From positions 1 through 64,000 of the forward strand of contig NZ_KB899973.1 in assembly GCF_000378485.1 (NCBI RefSeq): DNA of 64,000 bases, read 5' to 3'. Below the pieces are notes generated by a model. The model saw only the letters and a program-made list of their open reading frames with translations, made no database searches and was not told the DNA's origin. Shown here in pieces: positions 18,399 through 26,612 of this stretch (position 1 is the first letter of the stretch; each line of letters begins with the position of its first letter). A program made the translations under genes and the position numbers. Source of the DNA: Flavobacterium rivuli WB 3.3-2 = DSM 21788 (GTDB lineage Bacteria; Bacteroidota; Bacteroidia; Flavobacteriales; Flavobacteriaceae).

Positions 18399-21300
18399 TT
18401 ATAAAGAAACATTTAATCCTGTTACAATCATTCTTAAGTTAGGAGTGTCTCCGCTTTCAGGATCGTACCCTTTGTACTTTGTAATTGTAAATAAGTTAGA
18501 ACCTGTTACATAAAGTTTAAGTCCTTTTAAATGAATTCTTGATAAAAGGTCTGAAGGCAGCGTATATGAAACAGTCAATGCATTAAGCCTCAAGAAAGAT
18601 GCGTTTTGTATTCCTTTATCAGTATCACCTAAATTAAATCTCCCACCATTATAATAAGCTCTTGGAATATCGGTATCGGTATTTGTTGGTGTCCAGCGGT
18701 CAAGTAGATCAGTATGTGCAGCGGTTCTGCCAGTACCATACATATAACCTTCATATACACCACTTGTCCTTCTGCCTCCTATGGAGTATGCAAATATCAT
18801 GTTAAGGCCAATTCCTTTATAATTAAGATCGCTGCTAAATCCTCCATAATAATTAGGGTCTACGTTGCCCACTACGTATCGGTCACTATCACTAATAATA
18901 CCATCTCCATTACGGTCTTTTATCTTGATATCCCCAGGCATTACAACACGGCCACCGTAATTAATGGATGAAAGATCTTCCCCTTGTTGCGCAATACCAT
19001 CATATTGAAATACATAAATAGAATTAATAGATTTACCAACAATACGGTTGTTATCACGTTGAATTTCACTTCCTGTAAAACCTCCAAAATTATATATAGG
19101 CGAATTATCTCCAGATAGTTTTGTTATCTTATTTTTAGCCGAAGATATATTAGCTGATACGTCCCACCTAAAATCCTTCGTTTGTACTATGGCACCTGAA
19201 ATTGTTAACTCTATACCTTTATTATTTAAGGCTCCTATATTTTCTAATTTATCCTTATATCCCAATGAAGGAATAGCTTTGCGCACCAGTAAGAGGTCTG
19301 TATTATCTGTATAAAAATAATTTGCACTTACTGATAGCCTGTTATCGAAACCGGCAGCATCAAAACCTATATTTAACTGCTTCTGTTTTTCCCATTTAAT
19401 GTCCGGATTTCCTTCAAAACCATATTGTGAAAAACTTGTTGAAGTTCCTGAAAAACTTGGACGGTATAATGTTACATAACTGTACAGACCAATATTTTGA
19501 TTACCCGAAATACCGTAACTTGTTCGTAACTTTAGTTGGTTAATTTTTTTAGAATCCTTTAAAAAATCCTCTTTCGCAATATCCCAGCTAACAGCTGCTG
19601 ACGGGAAAGTACCCCATTTGTTATTTGGTCCAAATTTTGAAGATCCGTCACGACGGATGGTACCGGTAATCATATATTTTTTATCGAAAGTGTAATTTAC
19701 ACGTCCAAAATATGAGAGAATTGTATATGTATTAAAGTCAGAACTTAATTGAGAATTTGCTCTCTGCGAAGCACCTGCAAGATATTTATAAGATAAATCA
19801 TCTGTTGCAAAACCTCGAGCCCTTAAATCAGTTGTGTTATTGTCATTTTTTTGAGCAGAATATCCAAAGAGAGCATTTATGTCATGCTTATCCGCAAAAA
19901 CTTTACTATAAGTCACTGTATTATCCCATTGATAGTTTAGTTCAGAATATCTGTAATGATGTGCTTCACCATCAGCACTATTACCTATAGATTGCCCGGT
20001 ATAAGAAGGAAAATATTCAAAATTACCTTGGTCTATGATATTGGCACCAAATGTGCTTCTAATCTCAAGCCCTTTAACAGGCTTAATACTTATGTAATTA
20101 CTTGTAGTTAGCATATTTCTTTTGCTAACACTTGCTATATCAAGGCTTAATATAGGATTTCTTTGATTATTATCTATACCTTCGCCATAACTAAGATATG
20201 TCGCTGTACGGTCTATTGGTAAAAGAGGGTTGGCCCCTAAAGCTGTCCCGAAAGCTCCACCATCTATATAAGATGCTTCACTTCTAGAAAATGTTGTACT
20301 TGTTCCTATTTGCAACCAAGACTTAACATCCTGTGTAAGGTTAATTTTGCCATTATACCTTTTGAATCCTGAATTTTTTAGAATTCCATCCTGGTCAGCA
20401 AAACTCATACTTACAAAATAAGTACCTTTTTCACTGCCCCCGCTAAAGCTTAGATTGTGGTTACTTTGTACACCAGAACGCGTTATTTCATCGAGCCAGT
20501 TATAACTTTTACCTGTTCTATAAGATTCCAACTCATAAGGAGCGAATACACGGGATCCATCTGAAGTAATTTGATTTATAAATTCCTGACGGCTTAACCC
20601 AAGTGGCACACCGGATGTGTCGAAAGGAAGCTGTCCATCTAAGTAAGTATTAGCCGCCGCGTCAACTCTTAAGTCAAACAACTGGCTACCGTTCATTAGC
20701 GGGATCTGCTTGCTAAATTCAGATACACCTACCCATGTATCAAACTGGACAGTACCTTCACCACTGCGCGATCCTCTTTTTGTTGTGATTACAACTACAC
20801 CATTAGCACCACGCGAACCATATATTGCTGTGGCAGAGGCATCTTTAAGTACATCAATACTGGCAACATCGTTGGGGTTAATATTTTCAAAATTACCCTC
20901 CATAATAAGTCCATCCACTACAAAAATTGGGGTAGACCCGGCTGATATAGAGTTGCTACCCCTTATCTTAATAGAAGCACCATTACCCGGTGTAGGGTTT
21001 TGCTGGATATAAACACCCGCTATGCGTCCCTGCATACCCTGTAATAAATTTGGAGTAGGTGTTTCTTTAAGCTTCTCGCCACTAAGGTTACCTACCGCAC
21101 CTGTTAGGTCGCTCCTTTTTACAGAGGCTCCCACAACTACAATTTCGTCAAGCTCATTAGGGCTTGCTTTAAGAGTAGCATTAATTACGGTTGAATTGTT
21201 TACCTCAATCGATTGCGAAACGAAGCCGATAAAACTGATCTGCAAAACAGATCCGGGAGCTACATTCGGGATGGAATAATTACCATCCATATCAGTAGAA

Positions 21301-21452
21301 ACTACATTTTGAGTACCTTTTACCATAACACTCGCGCCGGGTAAAGGCAGGTTTTCGTTATCGGTAATTTTGCCGGTAACGGTTTGGGAATAGAGTGATC
21401 CCGCACACATCATTACAATTAACAAGCACAAGTATCGTATTACATTTCTCAT
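18399..21452 (-). CDS. susC: SusC/RagA-type TonB-dependent glycan importer
   Basis: 1017 residues. Signal peptide (SLYSQ, about residue 22), then an N-terminal carboxypeptidase-like extension (VTGKITDNENLPLPGASVMVKG, 24-100), the TonB box DEIVVVGAS (about 101-109), the plug domain with SusC signature segments GSNSISAGSTPIFVVDGL and DVLKDASATAIYGSRGANGVV, and a 22-strand barrel ending in GLNVSL. It imports oligosaccharides through the outer membrane with SusD. Promoter TTTG-N19-TATGTTTG and a putative operator lie upstream. There is no FecI/FecR pair or hybrid two-component regulator nearby, so control most likely comes from the GntR-type protein at 23316. Confidence 0.97.
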   Translation of the reverse strand: MRNVIRYLCLLIVMMCAGSLYSQTVTGKITDNENLPLPGASVMVKGTQNVVSTDMDGNYSIPNVAPGSVLQISFIGFVSQSIEVNNSTVINATLKASPNELDEIVVVGASVKRSDLTGAVGNLSGEKLKETPTPNLLQGMQGRIAGVYIQQNPTPGNGASIKIRGSNSISAGSTPIFVVDGLIMEGNFENINPNDVASIDVLKDASATAIYGSRGANGVVVITTKRGSRSGEGTVQFDTWVGVSEFSKQIPLMNGSQLFDLRVDAAANTYLDGQLPFDTSGVPLGLSRQEFINQITSDGSRVFAPYELESYRTGKSYNWLDEITRSGVQSNHNLSFSGGSEKGTYFVSMSFADQDGILKNSGFKRYNGKINLTQDVKSWLQIGTSTTFSRSEASYIDGGAFGTALGANPLLPIDRTATYLSYGEGIDNNQRNPILSLDIASVSKRNMLTTSNYISIKPVKGLEIRSTFGANIIDQGNFEYFPSYTGQSIGNSADGEAHHYRYSELNYQWDNTVTYSKVFADKHDINALFGYSAQKNDNNTTDLRARGFATDDLSYKYLAGASQRANSQLSSDFNTYTILSYFGRVNYTFDKKYMITGTIRRDGSSKFGPNNKWGTFPSAAVSWDIAKEDFLKDSKKINQLKLRTSYGISGNQNIGLYSYVTLYRPSFSGTSTSFSQYGFEGNPDIKWEKQKQLNIGFDAAGFDNRLSVSANYFYTDNTDLLLVRKAIPSLGYKDKLENIGALNNKGIELTISGAIVQTKDFRWDVSANISSAKNKITKLSGDNSPIYNFGGFTGSEIQRDNNRIVGKSINSIYVFQYDGIAQQGEDLSSINYGGRVVMPGDIKIKDRNGDGIISDSDRYVVGNVDPNYYGGFSSDLNYKGIGLNMIFAYSIGGRRTSGVYEGYMYGTGRTAAHTDLLDRWTPTNTDTDIPRAYYNGGRFNLGDTDKGIQNASFLRLNALTVSYTLPSDLLSRIHLKGLKLYVTGSNLFTITKYKGYDPESGDTPNLRMIVTGLNVSL

Positions 21453-21544
21453 AATTGATTTTTTTTGTTAATAAATGTTAAAGGGTTAATTAAAAACTTT
21501 TGTTGGGTTTAGCTGTTAGTTATAATATAGCTTTGCGCATATTG

Positions 21545-21562
21545 TACTATACTATTCTATTC
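21545..21562 (-). promoter_or_regulatory. Candidate operator of the susC promoter
   Basis: TACTATACTATTCTATTC on the plus strand. The same word with one change is found at 30676-30693 in front of the first gene of the other PUL block. It can be read as tandem pentamers TACTA-TACTA-TTCTA-TTC. It starts five bases downstream of the -7 element, over the expected transcription start, as expected for a repressor site. Confidence 0.6.
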
Positions 21563-21567
21563 AGATA

Positions 21568-21598
21568 CAAACATACAAATATTTAGATTATATCCAAA
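21568..21598 (-). promoter_or_regulatory. susC promoter, TTTG-N19-TATGTTTG
   Basis: On the minus strand TTTG (21598-21595) is followed after 19 bases by TATGTTTG (21575-21568). This gives a leader of about 110 bases for susC. The rest of the 267-base gap is AT-rich without other recognisable signals. Confidence 0.7.
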
Positions 21599-21719
21599 TA
21601 TTTAATTTAAGAATTTATTAAATTTTTTTAACCTTTTTTTAGGGATTGACATAAATAATGCTCTTTTACGCATATTACATAAAAGTGTGGTAAAAACACT
21701 TAATTATAGTAAGTTACAT

Positions 21720-23312
21720 TTATGCAACTCCGTACTTAGAGAAGAGTAAAAATAAAGCAACCATTCCTGCGAGTAATATGCAATAGTAATAGTAGCGATT
21801 ATGCCATGGAGCAAGATTCAACGTTTCATACTTAATTTCAGAATATAAATATTCAGGATAAAATTTAGCAACAACAAACATAAATACTGTAGTGAGTAAA
21901 AATAATAATGCCAGCATGTGCAGGTAATGAATATTTATAGTCAATACATAATTAAATAATATATAGCTTATAATAAAAAACAATATACCGGCTTTAGCTG
22001 CCTGCGGAGGTACTTTTTTACTTATAAAACCTATAAATACTATAGTAAAAACGGGTACACAAAACATGCCGCCCAGTTGTTGCAGGTAGGTGTAAAATCC
22101 TGTTTTGGCAAACATTATAAATGGAGCCGTAAGCATTGCTAAAACTGCAACACCAATCTCGAATTTTCGCCCTGTGCGTACAAGATGTTTCTCTGCTACT
22201 TCGCCCTTTCGTTTTTCCAGCCACGGTTTATATAAGTTTAGCACAAATAATGTACTACTACTGTTTAAGCCTGCATTAAAAGTACTTATTGCTGCCCCAA
22301 GCACCACAGCGGCAGATAAGCCTATCATAATGTGTGGTAATGTATCTTTTACCACAAGCGGAAAAACCTCTGCCGTATTATGTAAATTACTATATAAATG
22401 TACTCCTATTAACCCCGGAATATTAATAATAAATGGGCACAGCAATTTACCGGCACAGGCCAGCGCCATACCTTTCTGGCTATGCGAAAGGCTTTTTGCA
22501 GATAGTGCCTGCTGTACTATAAACTGCTCCATACCCCAATAATACAGGTTCATTATAAACATACCCGTAAATATGGTGTTAAACGGCACTTCATCTTTTG
22601 GGCCGCCTATAGCATTTAAATGCTCCTTATGATCTGTAACCATGCGGTGCAGGCCCTGCGTCCAGCTCCCATCACCCAGGTATTTAAACCCAAAGTATGG
22701 AAATGCAATACCAATAGTCAGCATGCCAAGGCTTAATATAGTGTCTGATATGGTAATGGCACGCAAGCCGCCAAGTACAGAATATACCGTACCTACCAGC
22801 CCTATAACCCAAACCATTATCCAGATGTTTTGCCAGTAGCTTAAATGCAGGGGTTCAAAGAAATTGAACATGCCTGTAAATGCCACTGCCCCACCATATA
22901 ATACGGCAGGGAGGAGATTTACTATATAACTGCATAAAAATACTATCGATATTAATTTTCGGGTAGAATCGTCATAACGTTTGCCCAAAAAATCAGGGAT
23001 GGTCATGGCACCGGTGCGAAAATAAATGGGCAAGAAATATTCGGCTACTAACAACATGGCAAGCACAGAGCTAATGCCCCATGCTATCACGCTCATATTA
23101 TTTATATAAATAGATTCGTTCTCTCCTATAAATTGGTTAGCACTTATATTGCTTAAAAGCAATGCCCCCCCTACTACAAGATAATTATTTTTGCGGTCGG
23201 CAAAAAAAAGCCCGGCAGTAGTCTGCGCCATGTTTTTACGCGTTTTTAACCACGAAAAAACCGCTATAAAGCCCGTGATAAGCAAAAAGCTTGCTATGGC
23301 AGCAAAACTCAT
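21720..23312 (-). CDS. Sodium:solute symporter (SSS family, sugar-type)
   Basis: 530 residues with about 13-14 membrane helices, the usual SSS/SLC5 size and LeuT fold. Recognisable segments are GGALLLSNISANQFIGENESIY (helix 1 region), GAMTIPDFLGKRYDDSTRK and VYSVLGGLRAITISDTILS. It should import a monosaccharide or small glycan product across the inner membrane with Na+. Its position directly after the regulator gene (3-base gap) within the PUL suggests it takes up a sugar freed by the locus, such as galactose, fucose or mannose. The substrate is not readable from sequence. Confidence 0.92.
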   Translation of the reverse strand: MSFAAIASFLLITGFIAVFSWLKTRKNMAQTTAGLFFADRKNNYLVVGGALLLSNISANQFIGENESIYINNMSVIAWGISSVLAMLLVAEYFLPIYFRTGAMTIPDFLGKRYDDSTRKLISIVFLCSYIVNLLPAVLYGGAVAFTGMFNFFEPLHLSYWQNIWIMVWVIGLVGTVYSVLGGLRAITISDTILSLGMLTIGIAFPYFGFKYLGDGSWTQGLHRMVTDHKEHLNAIGGPKDEVPFNTIFTGMFIMNLYYWGMEQFIVQQALSAKSLSHSQKGMALACAGKLLCPFIINIPGLIGVHLYSNLHNTAEVFPLVVKDTLPHIMIGLSAAVVLGAAISTFNAGLNSSSTLFVLNLYKPWLEKRKGEVAEKHLVRTGRKFEIGVAVLAMLTAPFIMFAKTGFYTYLQQLGGMFCVPVFTIVFIGFISKKVPPQAAKAGILFFIISYILFNYVLTINIHYLHMLALLFLLTTVFMFVVAKFYPEYLYSEIKYETLNLAPWHNRYYYYCILLAGMVALFLLFSKYGVA

Positions 23313-23315
23313 TTT

Positions 23316-24332
23316 TTAGAGCGAGTTTCTATTAATTAATACTGTTGGGATAATTTCCTGTATTTTTTTGCGATGCAATACAAAGTTAGCTGCCTTCCTG
23401 CCCATTTCAGAGAAATCTGTAGAGAAAGTGGTTACACCGTCAAAAATAATTTCTTTTACAATATCATCATTATGGCTTATAAAGCCAATATCTTTACCTA
23501 ATTTAAGCCCCTTAACCTTAGAATCTTTAAGCATTTCCCAAAGCTCAAGGTTATGAATGGTAAAATATACTTTGCCTTTCTCTAATGAACCTGATTCATA
23601 TTCTTCTTTTATAACGCCCTTAATATCATACTCTTTCATGAACCTTTTAAAAGAGTTTAAAATCTCGTTAGGTTCTGCAGATGATGGTTTAAAGAAAAAT
23701 ATTATTTCGTCGTATTTTTTTATCTTGTCTTTTAATTGTACAAAGGCGTTGTAAGACGAATCGCCAAACTCCTGCACCACATAATTATAATCTTCGCCGG
23801 TATCAATGTGCCTGTCTACAAGCAACACCCTGTTAGACGGCAATAATTTAAGTAAATTGGGCGTTTTTGGGTTTGGTATTGGTGCTATAACATACATTCC
23901 GTACTTCCCTTTAATAGATTGGAGTACATTCTCGAAAGTGTCAAAATTATTGTGATGAAAAAAGATGTCGAGATGTACATTTTTACCCAACCCTTTACGG
24001 AAGTTTTCATAGAACGTTTCCTGGAAAATGTCGAAAGCAAAAATTAACAATGCTACTTTAAGTTCCTGCATTACATCATCTGTAGCTACAAAATACCCTA
24101 AACGGTTTTTAGACTCTATAATCCCCCTGTGTACAAGTTCTTTATAAGCTTTTGCAATAGTTTCGCGGGCAAAACCGAGCTCATTTATAATAGTGTTTAC
24201 AGAAGGCAATATATCGCCTTTGCTTACCATTTTTTCGTCTATCGCATTGATAATTCCCTGTACAAGCTGCTCATGCTTAGACAGGGAATTTATAGATTCA
24301 AGATTTTTAATCTGCTGAATGATCTGCTTCAT
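23316..24332 (-). CDS. GntR-type transcriptional regulator with LacI-like sugar-binding domain
   Basis: 338 residues. Winged helix at about 10-80 with GDILPSVNTIINELGFARETIAKAYKELVHRGII, the GntR recognition region. Residues about 90-335 form a periplasmic-binding-protein-like sensor (VALLIFAFDIFQETFY, then FISHNDDIVKEIIFDGVTTF, and the C-terminal MGRKAANFVLHRK of LacI sensors). Regulators of this architecture in Bacteroides control L-fucose and other sugar genes. It is the only regulator in the PUL and lies inside it, so it likely represses both blocks until a monosaccharide binds. A palindrome at 24348-24364 in its leader suggests autoregulation. Confidence 0.9.
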   Translation of the reverse strand: MKQIIQQIKNLESINSLSKHEQLVQGIINAIDEKMVSKGDILPSVNTIINELGFARETIAKAYKELVHRGIIESKNRLGYFVATDDVMQELKVALLIFAFDIFQETFYENFRKGLGKNVHLDIFFHHNNFDTFENVLQSIKGKYGMYVIAPIPNPKTPNLLKLLPSNRVLLVDRHIDTGEDYNYVVQEFGDSSYNAFVQLKDKIKKYDEIIFFFKPSSAEPNEILNSFKRFMKEYDIKGVIKEEYESGSLEKGKVYFTIHNLELWEMLKDSKVKGLKLGKDIGFISHNDDIVKEIIFDGVTTFSTDFSEMGRKAANFVLHRKKIQEIIPTVLINRNSL

Positions 24333-24347
24333 AAATCGTTATTATAT

Positions 24348-24364
24348 CAGTATAATTAATACTG
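24348..24364. promoter_or_regulatory. Palindrome in the regulator gene leader (CAGTAT-N5-ATACTG)
   Basis: Perfect six-base arms around five bases, 15 bases upstream of the regulator ATG and about 18 bases downstream of its -7 element. It shares the core AGTATAAT with the minus-strand reading of the 30676-30693 site. Candidate autoregulatory operator. Confidence 0.55.
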
Positions 24365-24382
24365 TTTATTATCACAAAAAAA

Positions 24383-24390
24383 CAAATATA
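24383..24390 (-). promoter_or_regulatory. -7 element TATATTTG of the regulator gene
   Basis: On the minus strand TATATTTG matches TAnnTTTG in the 75-base gap between the GH36 stop and the regulator start. The regulator and symporter can therefore be transcribed independently of the three enzyme genes upstream. Confidence 0.5.
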
Positions 24391-24407
24391 TTACTAATAA
24401 TTGGGTA

Positions 24408-26609
24408 TTACGCCTTTGTAATTTTTAAAACAACACTTGTATTATTTAAATTTACATTAGGATTGATGCCTATTTGCATTAAAAAGTCGCCGGAATATGT
24501 GGCTGTTTCTACGGCAGGTTTTTTGCCTGGATATATATTTATCTCTTCTATTTTATAGTTTTGCCCTGCCTGTAAGCCTTTTAACTTTATGGGTGTGTGC
24601 GAACCAGCCTCATACCTGCTGTTAACAAGGTAGCTAAAAAGTACTGCCTCATTACCATTTTTATTTACAAAACTTACCGCTGCGGCATCATTTTTCCATG
24701 GGCTTTGCAGGCGGTACTGGTCACCCTGCCAAATGGTATTGCTTAAAGCACCATAATTTTTAAGTGCCTGCTGGCAAAAGGCAAGATCGTTCTCACTCAG
24801 GTGTTTTACCACAATATCAAAACCAAGCTTGCCCATCATAGCAACATCCGTTTTATATTTAATAGGTTGCTTACCCCAGTCTGTAACGTGTGCAGCAATA
24901 GATAATGAAGGGTAAAAATAAGAATATTCCCACTGCATGTATATACGCTCTAAAGGATCTGTATTATCGCTTGGCCAAAACTCCGTAAAATATTTTAGCG
25001 CAGCATAATCTACCCTGCCACCGCCGCCACTACATAACATCATTGGCGTTTTAGGATATTTTGCACGAATACGCTCCAGAACTTTATACAAACCATTCAC
25101 ATAATCTGTATAAAAGTTAGACTGTTTGTCTTTTAACTGTTTAGAATAAGCATTGTAAATAACTGCATTACAGTCCCACTTTATATAAGCCAATTCACGG
25201 TTTTTAGTAAATAAATTATCTACCACGCCAAAAACAAAATCCTGTACCTTAGGGTTAGAAAGGTCTAAAACCAACTGGTTACGAAAGTAATGTTCTGCCC
25301 TTTCCGGTTGTTTTACAACCCAGTCAGGATGTTGTTTGTACAATTCGCTTGCAGGGTTTACCATTTCAGGTTCTATCCATATACCAAATTTTACCTGGTT
25401 ATTTTTAGCCGTTTCTACAAGGGTTGCAATGCCATTAGGCAGCTTCTTTTTATTTTCCTGCCAGTCGCCCAGGCCAGCATCGTCATTATTACGTGGGTAA
25501 TTATTACCAAACCATCCGTCATCAAGCAAAAACAGATCTACACCCAACGTCTTACTATCTGCAATAAGGGCTTTAAGCTTGGTTTCGTCAAAATCAAAAT
25601 ACGTGGCTTCCCAGTTGTTAAGTACTGTTAGCCTTTTACCATGACCGTCTAATATTTTATAATCACGCGCCCAGTTGTGCAGGTTTCTGCTTGCTGTACC
25701 TTTTCCTTTAGATGATAAGGTATACCAAAACTTAGGTGTGGTAAGCGACTGGCTTTTAGCTAATGTGTAAGCTGCCCCCGCATTATTAATCCCCGATATT
25801 ATACGGAGATTATTAAGTGGATCGAGCTCAAATTCATTCTTAAAATTGCCCGACCATTCAAGGCCTGCAAATAATACTTTACCTTCATCTTCGGTAGCAG
25901 GTTTTTCCAGCGATACCATAAATACCGATGGCTCAAATAAATTTGCACGGGTACCAAGCTTACTGTCAATTACTTTTATACCATGTGTAATTTTAGATTC
26001 TTCGGGACGCATTTCCTTCGCCCAGTCTCCCTGAAACTGGCTTAGCCAAAAATCGTCATTACCCTTTATATATAAGTTTGCCGATGCATACTTATTTAAT
26101 ATAACGGCACCTTTTTCATTATTGGTAATTGTAGTCCACTGCTCTATAACATCATTTTCGTAATAGGAGGCTATAAATAAATGCACTTCTATGGCATACA
26201 CAGGGTCTTTAAGGATAACTTCTGTTTGCGATATTCCTTTGCCTGCCTCGGTTGTTTTATGGCTTACATAATGCAGGTCTAACGAGGTGTTACCATCAGC
26301 ATGCGTAACTGTTAACGCAGGCTCAAGCAGGTTTTTAGAACCCGATGGCGTATAAGCAGCATTGTAAATACCTGTATAATCTGTACCTTGTTTGTACTGG
26401 CCTGCAATTTTTGCATAATCGGCATCGTTAGCCAGTTTTTCGCCAAGATAAATGGTATTAACTTCTTTTGCAGCATTAACCTGAAGTACAAGTGCATTGC
26501 TTTTAGTTTTTACCGGAATAGTTTGTTGTGCAACAAGCGGCGTACTAAATGCCGCCAAAAGAAAGAATGCCGAAACAGACTGCCTGAAAGTTGTAATGTG
26601 TATAGTCAT
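24408..26609 (-). CDS. GH36 alpha-galactosidase
   Basis: 733 residues with signal peptide (cut near VAQQ, about 28). N-terminal beta-supersandwich (30-320), then the catalytic barrel: NNWEATYFDF, LLDDGWFG, GIWIEPEMVNP, nucleophile D479 in AYIKWDCN, and the acid/base Asp in EFWPSDNTDPLER (547-550). This is the standard retaining GH36 alpha-galactosidase layout. It removes terminal alpha-galactose, probably in the periplasm. The gap to the upstream esterase gene is only 3 bases. A GGGGRVD loop after MMLCS is also normal for the family. Confidence 0.95.
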   Translation of the reverse strand: MTIHITTFRQSVSAFFLLAAFSTPLVAQQTIPVKTKSNALVLQVNAAKEVNTIYLGEKLANDADYAKIAGQYKQGTDYTGIYNAAYTPSGSKNLLEPALTVTHADGNTSLDLHYVSHKTTEAGKGISQTEVILKDPVYAIEVHLFIASYYENDVIEQWTTITNNEKGAVILNKYASANLYIKGNDDFWLSQFQGDWAKEMRPEESKITHGIKVIDSKLGTRANLFEPSVFMVSLEKPATEDEGKVLFAGLEWSGNFKNEFELDPLNNLRIISGINNAGAAYTLAKSQSLTTPKFWYTLSSKGKGTASRNLHNWARDYKILDGHGKRLTVLNNWEATYFDFDETKLKALIADSKTLGVDLFLLDDGWFGNNYPRNNDDAGLGDWQENKKKLPNGIATLVETAKNNQVKFGIWIEPEMVNPASELYKQHPDWVVKQPERAEHYFRNQLVLDLSNPKVQDFVFGVVDNLFTKNRELAYIKWDCNAVIYNAYSKQLKDKQSNFYTDYVNGLYKVLERIRAKYPKTPMMLCSGGGGRVDYAALKYFTEFWPSDNTDPLERIYMQWEYSYFYPSLSIAAHVTDWGKQPIKYKTDVAMMGKLGFDIVVKHLSENDLAFCQQALKNYGALSNTIWQGDQYRLQSPWKNDAAAVSFVNKNGNEAVLFSYLVNSRYEAGSHTPIKLKGLQAGQNYKIEEINIYPGKKPAVETATYSGDFLMQIGINPNVNLNNTSVVLKITKA

Positions 26610-26612
26610 TTT

